Origin: Janibacter sp. CX7
GTDB taxonomy: Bacteria; Actinomycetota; Actinomycetes; Actinomycetales; Dermatophilaceae
Assembly: GCF_024362365.1 (NCBI RefSeq)
Contig: NZ_CP101464.1
Location: 1,116,001-1,180,000, forward strand
DNA: 64,000 bases
Reading direction: 5' to 3'
Position 1 is the first letter of the stretch. Every line of letters begins with the position of its first letter. Shown here piece after piece: positions 31,158 through 40,720 of the stretch. The notes under the pieces were generated by a model, which was given only the letters and a program-made list of their open reading frames with translations, searched no databases and had not been told where the DNA came from. The translations under genes were made by a program, and so were the position numbers.

Positions 31158-32018
31158 ATGCCAGACGACGTCGATCGGGTCGAGCAGATCGCGAGGGTGC
31201 TGCGCCATGGGCCGGCCCTCGTGCTCACCGGGGCCGGCATGTCGACCGAGAGCGGGATCCCCGACTACCGGGGCCCGGACGGGACGCGGCGAGTGACCCC
31301 GATGCACCTGTCGGAGTTCGTCGGGAGCAGCTCGGCGCGACAGCGCTACTGGGCGCGCAGCTTCGTCGGGTGGCGGCGGTTCCACGCGGCGCGGCCCAAC
31401 GCCGCGCACCGTCTCGTGACCCGCCTGCAGGAGCTCGGGGCGGTGGGGCCGGTCATCACGCAGAACGTCGACGGCCTGCACCAGGCCGCCGGGACCCGCG
31501 ACGTCGTCGAGCTGCACGGCAACCTCGTCGAGGTCGTCTGCCTGACCTGCGGGGCGCGCATCGACCGACCCACCCTCGATGCCCGGATGGCGGCGCAGAA
31601 CCCCGGCTTCGACGTCGACAGCGACGAGATCCGGCCGGACGGCGACGTGCGGCTCGAGACCGTCGACGTCGAGCGCTTCGTCGCACCGGAGTGCGAGCGG
31701 TGCGGGACCGACATGCTCAAGCCGGACGTCGTCTTCTTCGGCGGAGCGGTCGCCAAGCCGCTCGTGCAGCACTGCTTCGACCTCGTCGACGCGGCGCCGA
31801 GCCTGCTCGTGCTCGGCAGCTCGCTGCAGGTGATGTCGGGGCTGCGCTTCGTGCGGCACGCCGCGAAGCGCGGGATCCCGGTCTCGCTCATCACCCGCGG
31901 TCCCACCCGCGGCGACGACCTCGTCGACCACCGCGTCGACGGGGAGCTGGGGGACTCCCTTCGCTCCCTCGTCGACCTCGCGGAGGTAGGCGTCAGAGAC
32001 GCCGCAGCACCGCGGTGA
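31158..32018 (+). CDS. Sir2-family NAD-dependent protein deacylase
   Basis: 286 residues. NAD-binding [15 protein letters not shown], catalytic region [12 protein letters not shown] and ELHGNL (catalytic His), four zinc cysteines (CLTC and CERC), and the Rossmann GSSLQV. It removes acyl groups from lysines using NAD. It is closer to class II (SIRT4-like) by length and the PDYRGPDG pattern; substrate preference is not deduced. It is leaderless. It converges on lexA, with 26 bp of 3' overlap. Confidence 0.93.
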   Translation: MPDDVDRVEQIARVLRHGPALVLTGAGMSTESGIPDYRGPDGTRRVTPMHLSEFVGSSSARQRYWARSFVGWRRFHAARPNAAHRLVTRLQELGAVGPVITQNVDGLHQAAGTRDVVELHGNLVEVVCLTCGARIDRPTLDARMAAQNPGFDVDSDEIRPDGDVRLETVDVERFVAPECERCGTDMLKPDVVFFGGAVAKPLVQHCFDLVDAAPSLLVLGSSLQVMSGLRFVRHAAKRGIPVSLITRGPTRGDDLVDHRVDGELGDSLRSLVDLAEVGVRDAAAPR

Positions 32019-32742
32019 CCTTGCCGAGGATCGTCGCGTGGTCGCCGTCGATGGGGTCGAAGGCGGGGTTGTGGGGGAGCAGCCACACGTGGCCGTCCTT
32101 GCGCTTGAAGGTCTTGACCGTCGCCTCGTTGTCGAGCATCGCCGCGACGATGTCGCCGTTGTCCGCGCTCGGCTGCTGCCGCACGACGACCCAGTCGCCG
32201 TCGCAGATCGCGGCGTCGATCATCGAGTCACCGACGACCTTGAGCAGGAAGAGCGAGCCCTCGCCGACGATCTGCTTCGGCAGCGGGAAGACGTCGTCGA
32301 CGACCTCCTCGGCGGTGATCGGGACGCCGGCGGCGATCTGACCCAGGACGGGCACGTAGCTCGCCTCGGGGCGCTCGTCGCCGGAGCCGGTCGGGTCGAC
32401 GGGCTCGTCGTCGGGGCTCGCGCCGCCGCGCATGCCGGCCATGTCAGCGACCGACCCGGGGTCGGTCGGGGAGGGCTGGTCGTCGGGGGAGATGACCTCG
32501 ATCGCGCGGGGGCGGTTGGGGTCGCGACGCAGGTAGCCCTTGCGCTCCAGGGAGGAGAGCTGGTGGGCGACCGAACTGGGGGAGGTGAGGCCCACGAGCT
32601 CGCCGATCTCGCGCAGGCTCGGCGGGTAGCCGCGGGTGGCGACGGCATTGCGGATCACCTCGAGCACCTTGCGCTGGCGCACGGTCAGCCCGTCGCCGGT
32701 GTCCCGCTGCGGGAGCTGGTGGATGTTGTCCTCGTCGCCCAT
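31993..32742 (-). CDS. lexA: LexA repressor
   Basis: 249 residues from ATG 32742. N-terminal winged HTH ([32 protein letters not shown]), an acidic linker, the self-cleavage Ala-Gly site in [10 protein letters not shown], and the peptidase Ser (VVGDSMIDA) and Lys (EATVKTFKR). It represses SOS genes until RecA filaments promote its cleavage. Earlier in-frame starts (to 32844) would run into the operator region; an AAGGGG ribosome site supports 32742. LexA boxes lie between it and the divergent LysM gene, so it probably autoregulates. Confidence 0.95.
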   Translation of the reverse strand: MGDEDNIHQLPQRDTGDGLTVRQRKVLEVIRNAVATRGYPPSLREIGELVGLTSPSSVAHQLSSLERKGYLRRDPNRPRAIEVISPDDQPSPTDPGSVADMAGMRGGASPDDEPVDPTGSGDERPEASYVPVLGQIAAGVPITAEEVVDDVFPLPKQIVGEGSLFLLKVVGDSMIDAAICDGDWVVVRQQPSADNGDIVAAMLDNEATVKTFKRKDGHVWLLPHNPAFDPIDGDHATILGKVTAVLRRL

Positions 32743-32836
32743 CTCGACCCCTTCGTGCGTCCGCCGCGACACCGTTGTCGGTGGTCGCTGGTCAACTTCT
32801 CGCTGTGACCGACAGTAGGCCGATCGAACAGGCATT

Positions 32837-32922
32837 TCAAACATCTGTTCGAGCGTGTTGTTGATTTCCTTCGAACACCCGTGCTAGACATCGTACAGAC
32901 GTTCTATCGAACACCGGTTCGA
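32837..32922. promoter_or_regulatory. LexA (SOS) boxes
   Basis: TCGAACACCGGTTCGA (32907-32922) is a perfect TCGAAC-N4-GTTCGA operator. TCAAACATCTGTTCGA (32837-32852) has one mismatch. TCGTACAGACGTTCTA (32891-32906) is a weaker third copy abutting the perfect one. Further half-sites (TCGAACA) lie at 32824 and 32871. Confidence 0.85.
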
Positions 32923-32946
32923 CAGAGCCGCCACGAGGAGGACCGC

Positions 32947-33333
32947 ATGACCGCTCTCACCGCCGCCCCCGCCCGCATCGACGTGCACCCGGCGCGCCCC
33001 GCGCGCTCGCGTCACCTCGTCTCCGTGCCCACCGGCGACGCCGTCCCGGAGCGTGCGACGACCTCCCTTCGCCTGACCCGTCGTGGGCGCCTGGCGATCA
33101 CCGTGACCACCATGCTCGTCGCGAGCGTCGCCGGCGCCACGGTCGCCTTCGGCGGTCCGGCGACCACCCCGCAGCAGGTGACCGTCGAGCCGGGGCAGAC
33201 CCTCGGGCAGATCGCCGAGGCCGAGCTCTCCCAGCTGCCCACCCGCGAGGCGGTCGCCCGCCTCCAGGTGACCAACGACCTGTCGACGAGCCACGTCCAC
33301 GCGGGCCAGGTGCTCACCATCCCCGCGCCGTGA
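32947..33333 (+). CDS. LysM-domain protein, probable SOS cell-division inhibitor
   Basis: 128 residues: basic N-terminus, one membrane helix (about 52-73, LAITVTTMLVASVAGATVAF), then a LysM domain (VTVEPGQTLGQIAEAELSQL ... VHAGQVLTIP). GAGGAGGA precedes ATG 32947. The gene is divergent from lexA and preceded by a perfect LexA box 24 bp upstream. The same layout is known for yneA in Bacillus and Rv2719c in mycobacteria, SOS-induced proteins that halt division or modify septal wall. The role here is inferred from that synteny and architecture. Confidence 0.85.
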   Translation: MTALTAAPARIDVHPARPARSRHLVSVPTGDAVPERATTSLRLTRRGRLAITVTTMLVASVAGATVAFGGPATTPQQVTVEPGQTLGQIAEAELSQLPTREAVARLQVTNDLSTSHVHAGQVLTIPAP

Positions 33334-33376
33334 GGCGCCCCTGACACCCGGGCCCTTCGACCCGGCCCGGGCCAGC

Positions 33377-33413
33377 CATCGGCCGCCTCCGCAGCATGCG
33401 GGGGCGGCCGATG
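33377..33413 (+). terminator. Terminator of the LysM gene
   Basis: A 16-bp stem (one T.G wobble) with an AGCAT loop, 44 nt after the stop. Confidence 0.7.
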
Positions 33414-33475
33414 TGCCGTTCGTCGACGGTTCACGTGGGGGACTTGCGTCGAGGCTCACGGAGGGTTCTAATGGT

Positions 33476-33523
33476 CACTACATCTAGTGGTTACACGGTT
33501 GTCATTCGTCCACATCTAGTGCA
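33476..33523. promoter_or_regulatory. Tandem NrdR boxes
   Basis: CACTACATCTAGTGGT (33476-33491) and GTCCACATCTAGTGCA (33508-33523) share ACATCTAGTG with a 32-bp repeat distance (three helical turns), the usual spacing of paired NrdR boxes. They lie ~95 bp before nrdR, so NrdR likely represses nrdR-nrdJ when dATP is high. Confidence 0.75.
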
Positions 33524-33617
33524 CAGGATGGGGCCAGTTCTCCACAGGTGATGGGGTTCCATCCCCAGACTCGTCCACCGCACCGTCCACAGGACGCACG
33601 AGCGAAGGGAGCACGGC

Positions 33618-34076
33618 GTGCACTGCCCGTTCTGCCGTCACACCGACTCCCGGGTCATCGACAGCCGCACGACGGAGGACGGCAGCGCCATCCGGCGCCG
33701 CCGTCAGTGCCCCGAGTGCAGCCGGCGCTTCACCACCCTGGAGAGCGCCAGCCTGACCGTCACCAAGCGCTCGGGTGCGGCCGAGCCCTTCAGCCGGGCC
33801 AAGGTGCTCGCCGGTGTCCGCAAGGCCTGCCAGGGCCGCCCGGTCACCGAGGACCAGCTCGCCATCCTCGCCCAGCGCGTGGAGGAGAGCATCCGCTCGC
33901 AGGGCAGCGCCGAGATCGACGCCCACGAGGTGGGCATGGCGATCCTGCCGCCGCTGCGCGAGCTCGACGAGGTCGCGTACCTGCGCTTCGCGTCGGTCTA
34001 CCAGTCCTTCGACTCGCTCGAGGACTTCGAGACCGCCATCGAGCGCCTGCGCGCCGAGCACGCGACCGCCACCTAG
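33618..34076 (+). CDS. nrdR: Transcriptional repressor NrdR
   Basis: 152 residues. Zinc ribbon ([16 protein letters not shown] ... [13 protein letters not shown]) and ATP-cone domain ([20 protein letters not shown]). It senses dATP/ATP and represses ribonucleotide reductase genes. Start GTG 33618. It is followed by nrdJ 115 bp downstream and preceded by its own boxes. Confidence 0.97.
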   Translation: MHCPFCRHTDSRVIDSRTTEDGSAIRRRRQCPECSRRFTTLESASLTVTKRSGAAEPFSRAKVLAGVRKACQGRPVTEDQLAILAQRVEESIRSQGSAEIDAHEVGMAILPPLRELDEVAYLRFASVYQSFDSLEDFETAIERLRAEHATAT

Positions 34077-34191
34077 AGACCCCCCGGGTGCCGCCAGCGA
34101 GTGGGCTGTCGGTACCCGGTGACACCGTTTGACACAGCACTCCACACCGACCAGCAGCAGACCGTCACCACACGGATCGAGGAGAAGCAGC

Positions 34192-37107
34192 ATGACCGAG
34201 ACCGCCGGCAAGTCCAGCGCCCGTCGCGGGTCCCGCACCAAGGGCCTGACGATCGAGCGCATCCACACGACCGAGGGCGTCCACCCCTACGACGAGGTCA
34301 CCTGGGAGAAGCGTGACGTCGTCCAGCAGAACTGGAAGACCGGCGCGACGATCTTCGAGCAGCGTGGGGTCGAGTTCCCCGACTTCTGGTCGGTCAACGC
34401 CTCGACCATCGTCACGACGAAGTACTTCCGGGGTGCGGTCGGCTCCCCGGAGCGCGAGGCGGGCCTCAAGCAGCTCATCGACCGGGTCGTGCTCACCTAC
34501 GTCAAGGCGGGCAAGGAGCACGGCTACTTCGCGACGGACACCGACGCGGAGATCTTCGAGCACGAGCTGACCTACGCGCTGCTGCACCAGATCTTCAGCT
34601 TCAACTCGCCCGTGTGGTTCAACGTCGGCACCGCGAGCCCGCAGCAGGTCAGCGCCTGCTTCATCCTCTCGGTCGACGACTCGATGGACTCGATCCTCAA
34701 CTGGTACAAGGAAGAGGGCTTCATCTTCAAGGGCGGCTCCGGCGCCGGCCTCAACCTCTCCCGCATCCGCTCCTCCAAGGAGCTGCTGTCCTCCGGTGGC
34801 ACCGCCTCCGGCCCGGTCTCCTTCATGCGTGGTGCCGACGCCTCCGCGGGCACCATCAAGTCCGGTGGCGCGACCCGCCGCGCGGCCAAGATGGTCGTCC
34901 TGGACGTCGACCACCCGGACATCGAGGAGTTCGTCGAGACGAAGGCGCGCGAGGAGGACAAGATCCGCGCCCTGCGCGACGCCGGATTCGACATGGACCT
35001 CGGTGGCGCCGACATCACCTCGGTGCAGTACCAGAACGCGAACAACTCGGTGCGCGTCACCGACGAGTTCATGCGCGCCGTCGAGGAGGGCACCGACTTC
35101 GGCCTGACCTCCCGCATGGACGGCTCGGTCATCGAGTCCGTCGACGCCCGCGAGCTGATGAGCAAGATCGCCAAGGCCGCGTGGGAGTGCGCCGACCCGG
35201 GCATCCAGTACGACGGCACGATCAACGACTGGCACACCAACCCGGAGACCGGTCGGATCACCGCGTCCAACCCGTGCAGCGAGTACATGTCGCTCGACAA
35301 CTCCTCGTGCAACCTCGCCTCGCTCAACCTGCTGAAGTTCCTCAAGGACGACGACACCTTCGACGCCGAGCGCTTCCAGAAGGTCGCCGAGCTGGTCATC
35401 ACCGCGATGGACATCTCGATCTGCTTCGCGGACTTCCCGACCGAGTCGATCGGCGCGACGACGCGTGACTACCGCCAGCTGGGCATCGGCTACGCCAACC
35501 TCGGCGCGCTGCTCATGGCGACCGGCCACGGCTACGACTCCGACGGCGGTCGTGCGCTCGCCGCCGCGATCACCTCGCTGCTCACGGGTGCGTCCTACAA
35601 GCGCTCCGCGGAGATCGCCGGGATCGTCGGCCCGTACAACGGCTACGCCCGCAACGCCGACGCCCACAAGCGCGTCATGCGCAAGCACCAGGCCGCCAAC
35701 GACCAGATCCGCACCATGCACACCATGGACAAGGACATCCACGCCTACGCCACGAAGGCCTGGGACGCGGTCGTCAAGACGGGTGAGAAGAACGGCTACC
35801 GCAACGCCCAGGCGTCGGTGCTCGCCCCGACCGGGACCATCGGCTTCATGATGGACTGCGACACCACCGGCATCGAGCCCGACTTCTCCCTCGTGAAGTT
35901 CAAGAAGCTCGTCGGCGGCGGCTCGATGCAGATCGTCAACCTGACGATCCCGCGCGCGCTCAAGAAGCTCGGCTACACCGAGGAGACCATCGAGGCGATC
36001 GTCGAGTACATCGCTGACAAGGGTCACGTCATCGACGCTCCCGGCCTCAAGCCCGAGCACTACGAGGTCTTCGACACCGCCATGGGTGCGCGGGCGATCG
36101 CCCCGATGGGTCACGTGCGCATGATGGCCGCGGTCCAGCCCTTCCTCTCGGGTGCCATCTCCAAGACGGTCAACCTGCCGGAGTCGGCCACGGTCGAGGA
36201 GATCGAGGACGTCTACATGCAGGGCTGGAAGCTCGGCCTGAAGGCGCTCGCGGTCTACCGCGACAACTGCAAGGTCGGCCAGCCGCTCTCCGACGGCGGT
36301 TCCACCGCCAAGGAGGCCAAGGCCGGTGCCTCGGCCGCTGCGGCCGAGCCGGAGAAGGTCGTCGAGTACCGCCCGCTGCGTCGTCGCCTGCCGAAGCGTC
36401 GCACCTCGCAGACCACGAGCTTCGCCGTGGGTGGCGCCGAGGGCTACCTCACCGCCGGCACCTACGACGACGGCGAGCTCGGCGAGATCTTCCTGAAGTT
36501 CGGCAAGCAGGGCTCGACCCTCGCCGGGCTGATGGACGCCTTCTCCATCGCGATCTCGATCGCGCTGCAGCACGGTGTGCCGCTGGAGACCTACGTCGAG
36601 AAGTTCACCAACCTGCGCTTCGAGCCGGCCGGCATGACGGACGACCCGGACGTGCGGATGGCGCAGTCGATCATGGACTACGTCTTCCGTCGCCTGGCGT
36701 TGGACTACCTGGACTTCGACACCCGGTCCTTCATGGGCATCCACACCGCCGAGGAGCGGGCCCGCCAGCTCGAGACCGGCTCGTACGCCCCGGAGTCCAC
36801 GGACGACGACGGTGACTACGACGAGTCCTTCAGCCAGTCGGCTGCCACCTCGGAGGTCAAGGAGACCAAGGAGGCTGCGACCGCCACGGTCGCCACCTCC
36901 GAGGAGGAGTCCACCGACCAGACCGGCTCCGGTGCCGCCTCCGTCCGCGAGGTCGACGCCACGGTCCACTCCTCGGCCGAGCTGCTCGAGAAGTTCCAGG
37001 GCAAGACCGCCGACGCCCCGATGTGCATGACCTGCGGCACCAAGATGCGTCCCGCCGGCTCCTGCTACGTCTGCGAGGGCTGCGGCTCCACCAGCGGCTG
37101 CAGCTGA
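34192..37107 (+). CDS. nrdJ: Adenosylcobalamin-dependent (class II) ribonucleotide reductase
   Basis: 971 residues. It has SPVWFNVGTA, the substrate-binding SGGTASGPVSFMRG, the active-site region NPCSEYMSLDNSSCNLASLN, and APTGTIGFMMDCDTTGIEPD. A Ser/Thr/Glu-rich linker (about 850-935) leads to a C-terminal zinc-ribbon-like tail with the redox cysteines (CMTCGTKM ... CYVCEGCGSTSGC). It makes dNTPs with B12 and no oxygen. GAGGAGAAG sets ATG 34192. No cobalamin riboswitch is visible in the 115-bp gap; control seems to be through NrdR. Confidence 0.97.
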   Translation: MTETAGKSSARRGSRTKGLTIERIHTTEGVHPYDEVTWEKRDVVQQNWKTGATIFEQRGVEFPDFWSVNASTIVTTKYFRGAVGSPEREAGLKQLIDRVVLTYVKAGKEHGYFATDTDAEIFEHELTYALLHQIFSFNSPVWFNVGTASPQQVSACFILSVDDSMDSILNWYKEEGFIFKGGSGAGLNLSRIRSSKELLSSGGTASGPVSFMRGADASAGTIKSGGATRRAAKMVVLDVDHPDIEEFVETKAREEDKIRALRDAGFDMDLGGADITSVQYQNANNSVRVTDEFMRAVEEGTDFGLTSRMDGSVIESVDARELMSKIAKAAWECADPGIQYDGTINDWHTNPETGRITASNPCSEYMSLDNSSCNLASLNLLKFLKDDDTFDAERFQKVAELVITAMDISICFADFPTESIGATTRDYRQLGIGYANLGALLMATGHGYDSDGGRALAAAITSLLTGASYKRSAEIAGIVGPYNGYARNADAHKRVMRKHQAANDQIRTMHTMDKDIHAYATKAWDAVVKTGEKNGYRNAQASVLAPTGTIGFMMDCDTTGIEPDFSLVKFKKLVGGGSMQIVNLTIPRALKKLGYTEETIEAIVEYIADKGHVIDAPGLKPEHYEVFDTAMGARAIAPMGHVRMMAAVQPFLSGAISKTVNLPESATVEEIEDVYMQGWKLGLKALAVYRDNCKVGQPLSDGGSTAKEAKAGASAAAAEPEKVVEYRPLRRRLPKRRTSQTTSFAVGGAEGYLTAGTYDDGELGEIFLKFGKQGSTLAGLMDAFSIAISIALQHGVPLETYVEKFTNLRFEPAGMTDDPDVRMAQSIMDYVFRRLALDYLDFDTRSFMGIHTAEERARQLETGSYAPESTDDDGDYDESFSQSAATSEVKETKEAATATVATSEEESTDQTGSGAASVREVDATVHSSAELLEKFQGKTADAPMCMTCGTKMRPAGSCYVCEGCGSTSGCS

Positions 37108-37123
37108 TCCGCTGACGAGCTGA

Positions 37124-37162
37124 CGAAGGGGGTCAACCGGCCAGTCCGGTTGGCCCCCTTCG
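37124..37162 (+). terminator. nrdJ terminator
   Basis: A 17-bp stem (37124-37140 with 37146-37162, one wobble) with loop CCAGT. Both arms carry the CGAAGGGGG motif in inverted order. Confidence 0.75.
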
Positions 37163-37190
37163 GCGTACCCGAGATGGCAAGCTCGGGCCC

Positions 37191-38096
37191 ATGGGCTGGG
37201 ACCTGCACTTCGAGCGTGAGTTTCGGTCGGCCGCGATGGGGTGGCTCGACGGAGCGACCTCCGCAGAGCGCGACTGGCTTCGCTCTGAGGCACTGCGGGA
37301 GTTCCAGTTCGAGGGGGTCAGGGTCCCGTTGGTCGACGCTCAGCGTGGGATCCGGAAGCCGGCCGACGCGCAGGCGGCCCTGTCGATACGCACCGTCTAC
37401 CGGGCAGAGGGGGCGCAGCGGCCCTACGAGGATGCGGTCGGGGTGGACGGTCGCCTCCGCTACAAGTGGCGGGGCACAGACGCCCTGCACCCGGAGAACA
37501 GGGCCCTCCGGGCCGCAATGAACGCCTCGTTGCCTCTGATCTGGTTCTTCGGGGTTGGACCGGGCGACTACAAGCCCATCTATCCCGTCTACATCGAGGC
37601 CGAAGAGCCGGCTCAGCACCAGTTCGTCGTAGCCATCGACGAGACCCAGCGGGAGTCCTTGTCCGAGGTGGACGAGCACGTACGGCGATACATCCGGGTT
37701 GAGCGCAACCAGAGGGTTCACCAGAGGGTCTTCAGGTCAACGGTGATGCGGGCTTACAAGACCCGGTGCGCGGTGTGCGCACTCAGGCATGGCGACCTGT
37801 TGGACGCTGCGCACATCGTCGAGGACGGTCACGAGCTCGGAGTTGCCTCTGTGCGAAACGGACTCGCGCTGTGCAAAATTCACCACGCCGCCTTCGACTC
37901 CGGCATTTTGGGCATCCGTCCAGACCATGTCGTCCAGATCCGGCGAGATCTGCTCGAGGAGATCGACGGGCCGATGCTTCAGCACGGACTGAAGGAGCGA
38001 CACAACGAGAAGCTCATGGTGCTTCCCGCGCGGCGGGCTGAGCACCCCGACCCGTCGCTGCTCGAGCTCGCGTACGAGTCCTTCCGTGCCTCCTAG
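37191..38096 (+). CDS. HNH restriction endonuclease with probable modified-base-binding N-terminus (COG3440-like)
   Basis: 301 residues. The N-terminal half (VPLVDAQRGIRKPADAQAAL, LRYKWRGTDALHPENRALRA, PLIWFFGVGPGDYKPIYPV) matches the SRA-like region seen in predicted McrA-type restriction enzymes. The C-terminal HNH nuclease has CAVCALRHGDLLDAAHIVED and NGLALCKIHHAAFDSGILGI (HNH with zinc cysteines). It would cut DNA carrying modified bases or phosphorothioate, as Type IV systems do; specificity is inferred. Base use is less GC-rich than in neighbours (CATTTTG, CAAAATT), a sign of transfer. It lies 53 bp before the DUF3883 gene. Confidence 0.82.
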   Translation: MGWDLHFEREFRSAAMGWLDGATSAERDWLRSEALREFQFEGVRVPLVDAQRGIRKPADAQAALSIRTVYRAEGAQRPYEDAVGVDGRLRYKWRGTDALHPENRALRAAMNASLPLIWFFGVGPGDYKPIYPVYIEAEEPAQHQFVVAIDETQRESLSEVDEHVRRYIRVERNQRVHQRVFRSTVMRAYKTRCAVCALRHGDLLDAAHIVEDGHELGVASVRNGLALCKIHHAAFDSGILGIRPDHVVQIRRDLLEEIDGPMLQHGLKERHNEKLMVLPARRAEHPDPSLLELAYESFRAS

Positions 38097-38149
38097 CTGA
38101 CCTGGTGGCGGAGAGTCTCTAGGGTGCGACTCACAGGGCGGGAGGGTGT

Positions 38150-39022
38150 GTGGCGGAGTCTGGCGACTGGACGGACGAGGAGAACGGAATCCTCGTCAGC
38201 GCTTACTTCGACATGCTCCGGTCAGAGCTTCAGGACGAGAGGTTCGTCAAGGCACAGGTGAACCGCCAGCTCCAAGACGTCATGGATCGCGGTCGAGGAT
38301 CGATCGAGTACAAGTTCATGAATGTCAGCGCGGTCCTGCGAGAGATGAGCTTTCCCTTCGTCAACGGGTACAAGCCCTACCCCAACATCCAGGCCTCTCT
38401 ACGAGACGCCGTCCGGGACGAGATCCTGCGTCGGCCTGAGCTCACTGACCTCGCCTTCGACAAGATCACCCGCGCGATGCCGGACGTGAGCGGATCGGCT
38501 GCCTGGGTCGAAGGGGAGGCCCCCACCCTCGGCCTTGATGTCGTCAGCGCTGGGCCAGGGCGACACGTGGGTCGGTGGGACTTCGTGGAGCTGGAGGCGA
38601 TGAATCGTGCGTTGGGTGCTGCCGGTGAACGAGCGGTCCTGGAGCGGGAACGACGGCTGCTCACCCGGATGGGCGAGCACACCCTGGCGGCGCGGGTCGA
38701 GCACGTCAGCCAGACCGTCGGTGACGGCCTCGGGTTCGACATCCGGTCCTTCGAGCCCAGCGGGGCTGACAAGCTGATCGAGGTCAAGACGACGACCCAG
38801 GGAGCGCATTGGCCGATGGTCATCACCCGCAACGAGGTCGAGGTGAGCGTCTCAGAGGCGGAGTCGTACCACCTCTACCGACTCCACGACTTCCGGCCGG
38901 AGTCGGTGCGCTTCTACTCCCTCCGCGGGGACCTGCGTGCGAGCTGCGACCTACGACCGGAGACCTACCGGGCCCTGCCGTCGCGGAGCGAGAACAAGGG
39001 GAAGGTGCCGCACACGACCTAG
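38150..39022 (+). CDS. DUF3883 domain protein (PD-(D/E)xK-like nuclease fold)
   Basis: 290 residues. The N-terminal module (WTDEENGILVSAYFDMLRSE, NRQLQDVMDRGRGSIEYKF, NVSAVLREMSFPFVNGYKPY) is the conserved one often placed before DUF3883. The C-terminal DUF3883 has GLGFDIRSFEPSGADKLIEV and KTT, where D...EVK matches a PD-(D/E)xK active site. Such proteins recur in restriction and defence loci. TAGGGT (38120-38125) and GGAGGG precede GTG 38150. It is the second gene of a likely defence pair with the HNH gene; the partnership is inferred. Confidence 0.8.
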   Translation: MAESGDWTDEENGILVSAYFDMLRSELQDERFVKAQVNRQLQDVMDRGRGSIEYKFMNVSAVLREMSFPFVNGYKPYPNIQASLRDAVRDEILRRPELTDLAFDKITRAMPDVSGSAAWVEGEAPTLGLDVVSAGPGRHVGRWDFVELEAMNRALGAAGERAVLERERRLLTRMGEHTLAARVEHVSQTVGDGLGFDIRSFEPSGADKLIEVKTTTQGAHWPMVITRNEVEVSVSEAESYHLYRLHDFRPESVRFYSLRGDLRASCDLRPETYRALPSRSENKGKVPHTT

Positions 39023-39058
39023 CCCGGCGCTGTCGGTGGTCGCTGCGACCATGGACAC

Positions 39059-40720
39059 ATGTTCGAAGACGAGCTGGCCGTGGTGGAGGAGTCCTTCAGG
39101 GGGCTGGGGCGGGTCCGCGAGGGGGTGGGGGAGCAGGCCGCATGGGCTGACGAGGCGTCGCTGGGCGAGATGCTCCAGGCGACCGAGCGACTCAGACGGG
39201 CGGCAGACGCGCTCGAGCTGACGGTGATCGGGCACGCGGCACGGTGGGGTGAGGAGGTCGGTGACGACCACGTCTACCGGCCGGTGCATCTGCACGCCGG
39301 GCAGGTGGCCGAGTTCGCGGTCGAGGCCGTGGGCCTGGCCGTCGACGCCGGGCCGCCCGAGGCAGGGCGTCGTTGCGACCTCGCAGCCCGGGCGATCACG
39401 GACCTGAGCCAACTGGCCGACCTCGTCGCCGCCGGTCGAATGCGCGAGCGGTCCCTCGAGGTCGTCGCCAAGGAGACCAAGGACGCCAGCCCGGAAGCCG
39501 TGGCGGAGATCGTCGCCTACCTGCTGCTCTCCCTTCGCGGGCAGCCCGGGACGGTGCGGGCCGGTGATCTCGACGAGCGTGAGCTGCGCAAGGCGATCCG
39601 GCGGATGCTCGCCCGCGTCGAGCCGGAGGTGCTCGAGCGCAAGGCGCAACGCAACCGGCGGGAGCAGCTGCATATCGGCTTCGCCGCCGGCCCCGTCGGC
39701 TGCAGCAACATGTACGCGACCCTGCCCACGGAAGTGGCGCTGGCGATCCAGGCGGCGGTCGACGCCGCCGCCAAGATCTGCCGCGAGGACGACCCCGGCC
39801 TCACCGCCGGTGCTGCGCGGGCGCAGGGCCTGGCCGACCTCGTGCTCCGGGGCGTCGAGGTCCGGGCCGAGGTCCGGCTCGGCCTGCCCTTGATCACGTC
39901 CGCCGCCTCGCGCCTGTCCTTTGCGCCATGGGGTCTCGAGGCTCCTTCGTCGCACCTCGACCAACGTGACGAAATCGCCGAAGCTCTCCACGGGCCGACC
40001 GCGGTGGGTGGCCGCTTCGTGACCGGCGAGGGTGCTGATGCCGTGGACGTGCTGCCCGAGGAGTGGGCCGGCGATGCCATCACCTCCCAGGTGCCGACCG
40101 CGCTGGGGCCGGGTGGGCCGGCCTCGTGGGTCAGTGGCTGCGAAGTCCCCGGCGTCGGTTTCGTCCCTGCCGACGTCGTCGCCGCGCTGATGACCAACCT
40201 CGACACCAAGATCTCCCGTGCCCTGATCGACGCCCGGACAGGCGTGCTCATGGAGACCTCCAACCCGCGCTACGTGGTCACCGACTCGATGCGCGACTTC
40301 GTCGCCGCCCGCGACGAGACCTGCCGCATGTGGGGCTGCAACCGCCGGATCGTCACGGGCTGCTCCCAGCACGACGCCGACCTCGACCACGCCGTGCCCT
40401 ACCCCGAGGGCCCGTCCTGCCCGACCAACCTCTCCGGCCTGTGCCGCCACCACCACCGGCTCAAGCACTCGCCCCGCTGGACCCACACCCTCCACGAGGA
40501 CGGCCGCACCGAGTGGGTCAGCCCGACGGGTGCGGCGGCGAGCACGCATCCCGGCCACTGGGTGCACTCCCTCGAGGAGGGGCAGATCCCGGTGCCGGAG
40601 GAGGACCGGGACCGCCAACCCACCTACGTGCTCGACGAGGACGGGGAGCTCGCCCGATGCCACACCGGCTACGCCAAGTTCGTGGGGGAGGCCTTCGGCG
40701 GGGCACTTGCCCCCTTCTGA
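39059..40720 (+). CDS. DUF222 and HNH protein (13E12 repeat family)
   Basis: 553 residues. DUF222 region (about 30-330) then HNH nuclease near the C-terminus (MWGCNRRIVTGCSQHDADLD, HAVPYPEGPSCPTNLSGLCR, HHHRLKH). This family is multicopy in actinobacteria and sometimes linked to mobile DNA; the function is unknown. GC content is like the core genome, unlike the two genes before it. The start ATG 39059 has no clear -10 or ribosome site. A hairpin overlaps its stop. Confidence 0.9.
   Translation: MFEDELAVVEESFRGLGRVREGVGEQAAWADEASLGEMLQATERLRRAADALELTVIGHAARWGEEVGDDHVYRPVHLHAGQVAEFAVEAVGLAVDAGPPEAGRRCDLAARAITDLSQLADLVAAGRMRERSLEVVAKETKDASPEAVAEIVAYLLLSLRGQPGTVRAGDLDERELRKAIRRMLARVEPEVLERKAQRNRREQLHIGFAAGPVGCSNMYATLPTEVALAIQAAVDAAAKICREDDPGLTAGAARAQGLADLVLRGVEVRAEVRLGLPLITSAASRLSFAPWGLEAPSSHLDQRDEIAEALHGPTAVGGRFVTGEGADAVDVLPEEWAGDAITSQVPTALGPGGPASWVSGCEVPGVGFVPADVVAALMTNLDTKISRALIDARTGVLMETSNPRYVVTDSMRDFVAARDETCRMWGCNRRIVTGCSQHDADLDHAVPYPEGPSCPTNLSGLCRHHHRLKHSPRWTHTLHEDGRTEWVSPTGAAASTHPGHWVHSLEEGQIPVPEEDRDRQPTYVLDEDGELARCHTGYAKFVGEAFGGALAPF

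Noticed and set aside
34077..34191. Possible cobalamin riboswitch before the B12-dependent nrdJ
   Set aside because: The 115-bp gap is too short and lacks the conserved B12-box core. NrdR boxes explain control.
39059..40720. The DUF222-HNH gene as an insertion sequence or intein
   Set aside because: No terminal inverted repeats, target duplications or splicing motifs are visible. It is a free-standing 13E12-type gene.
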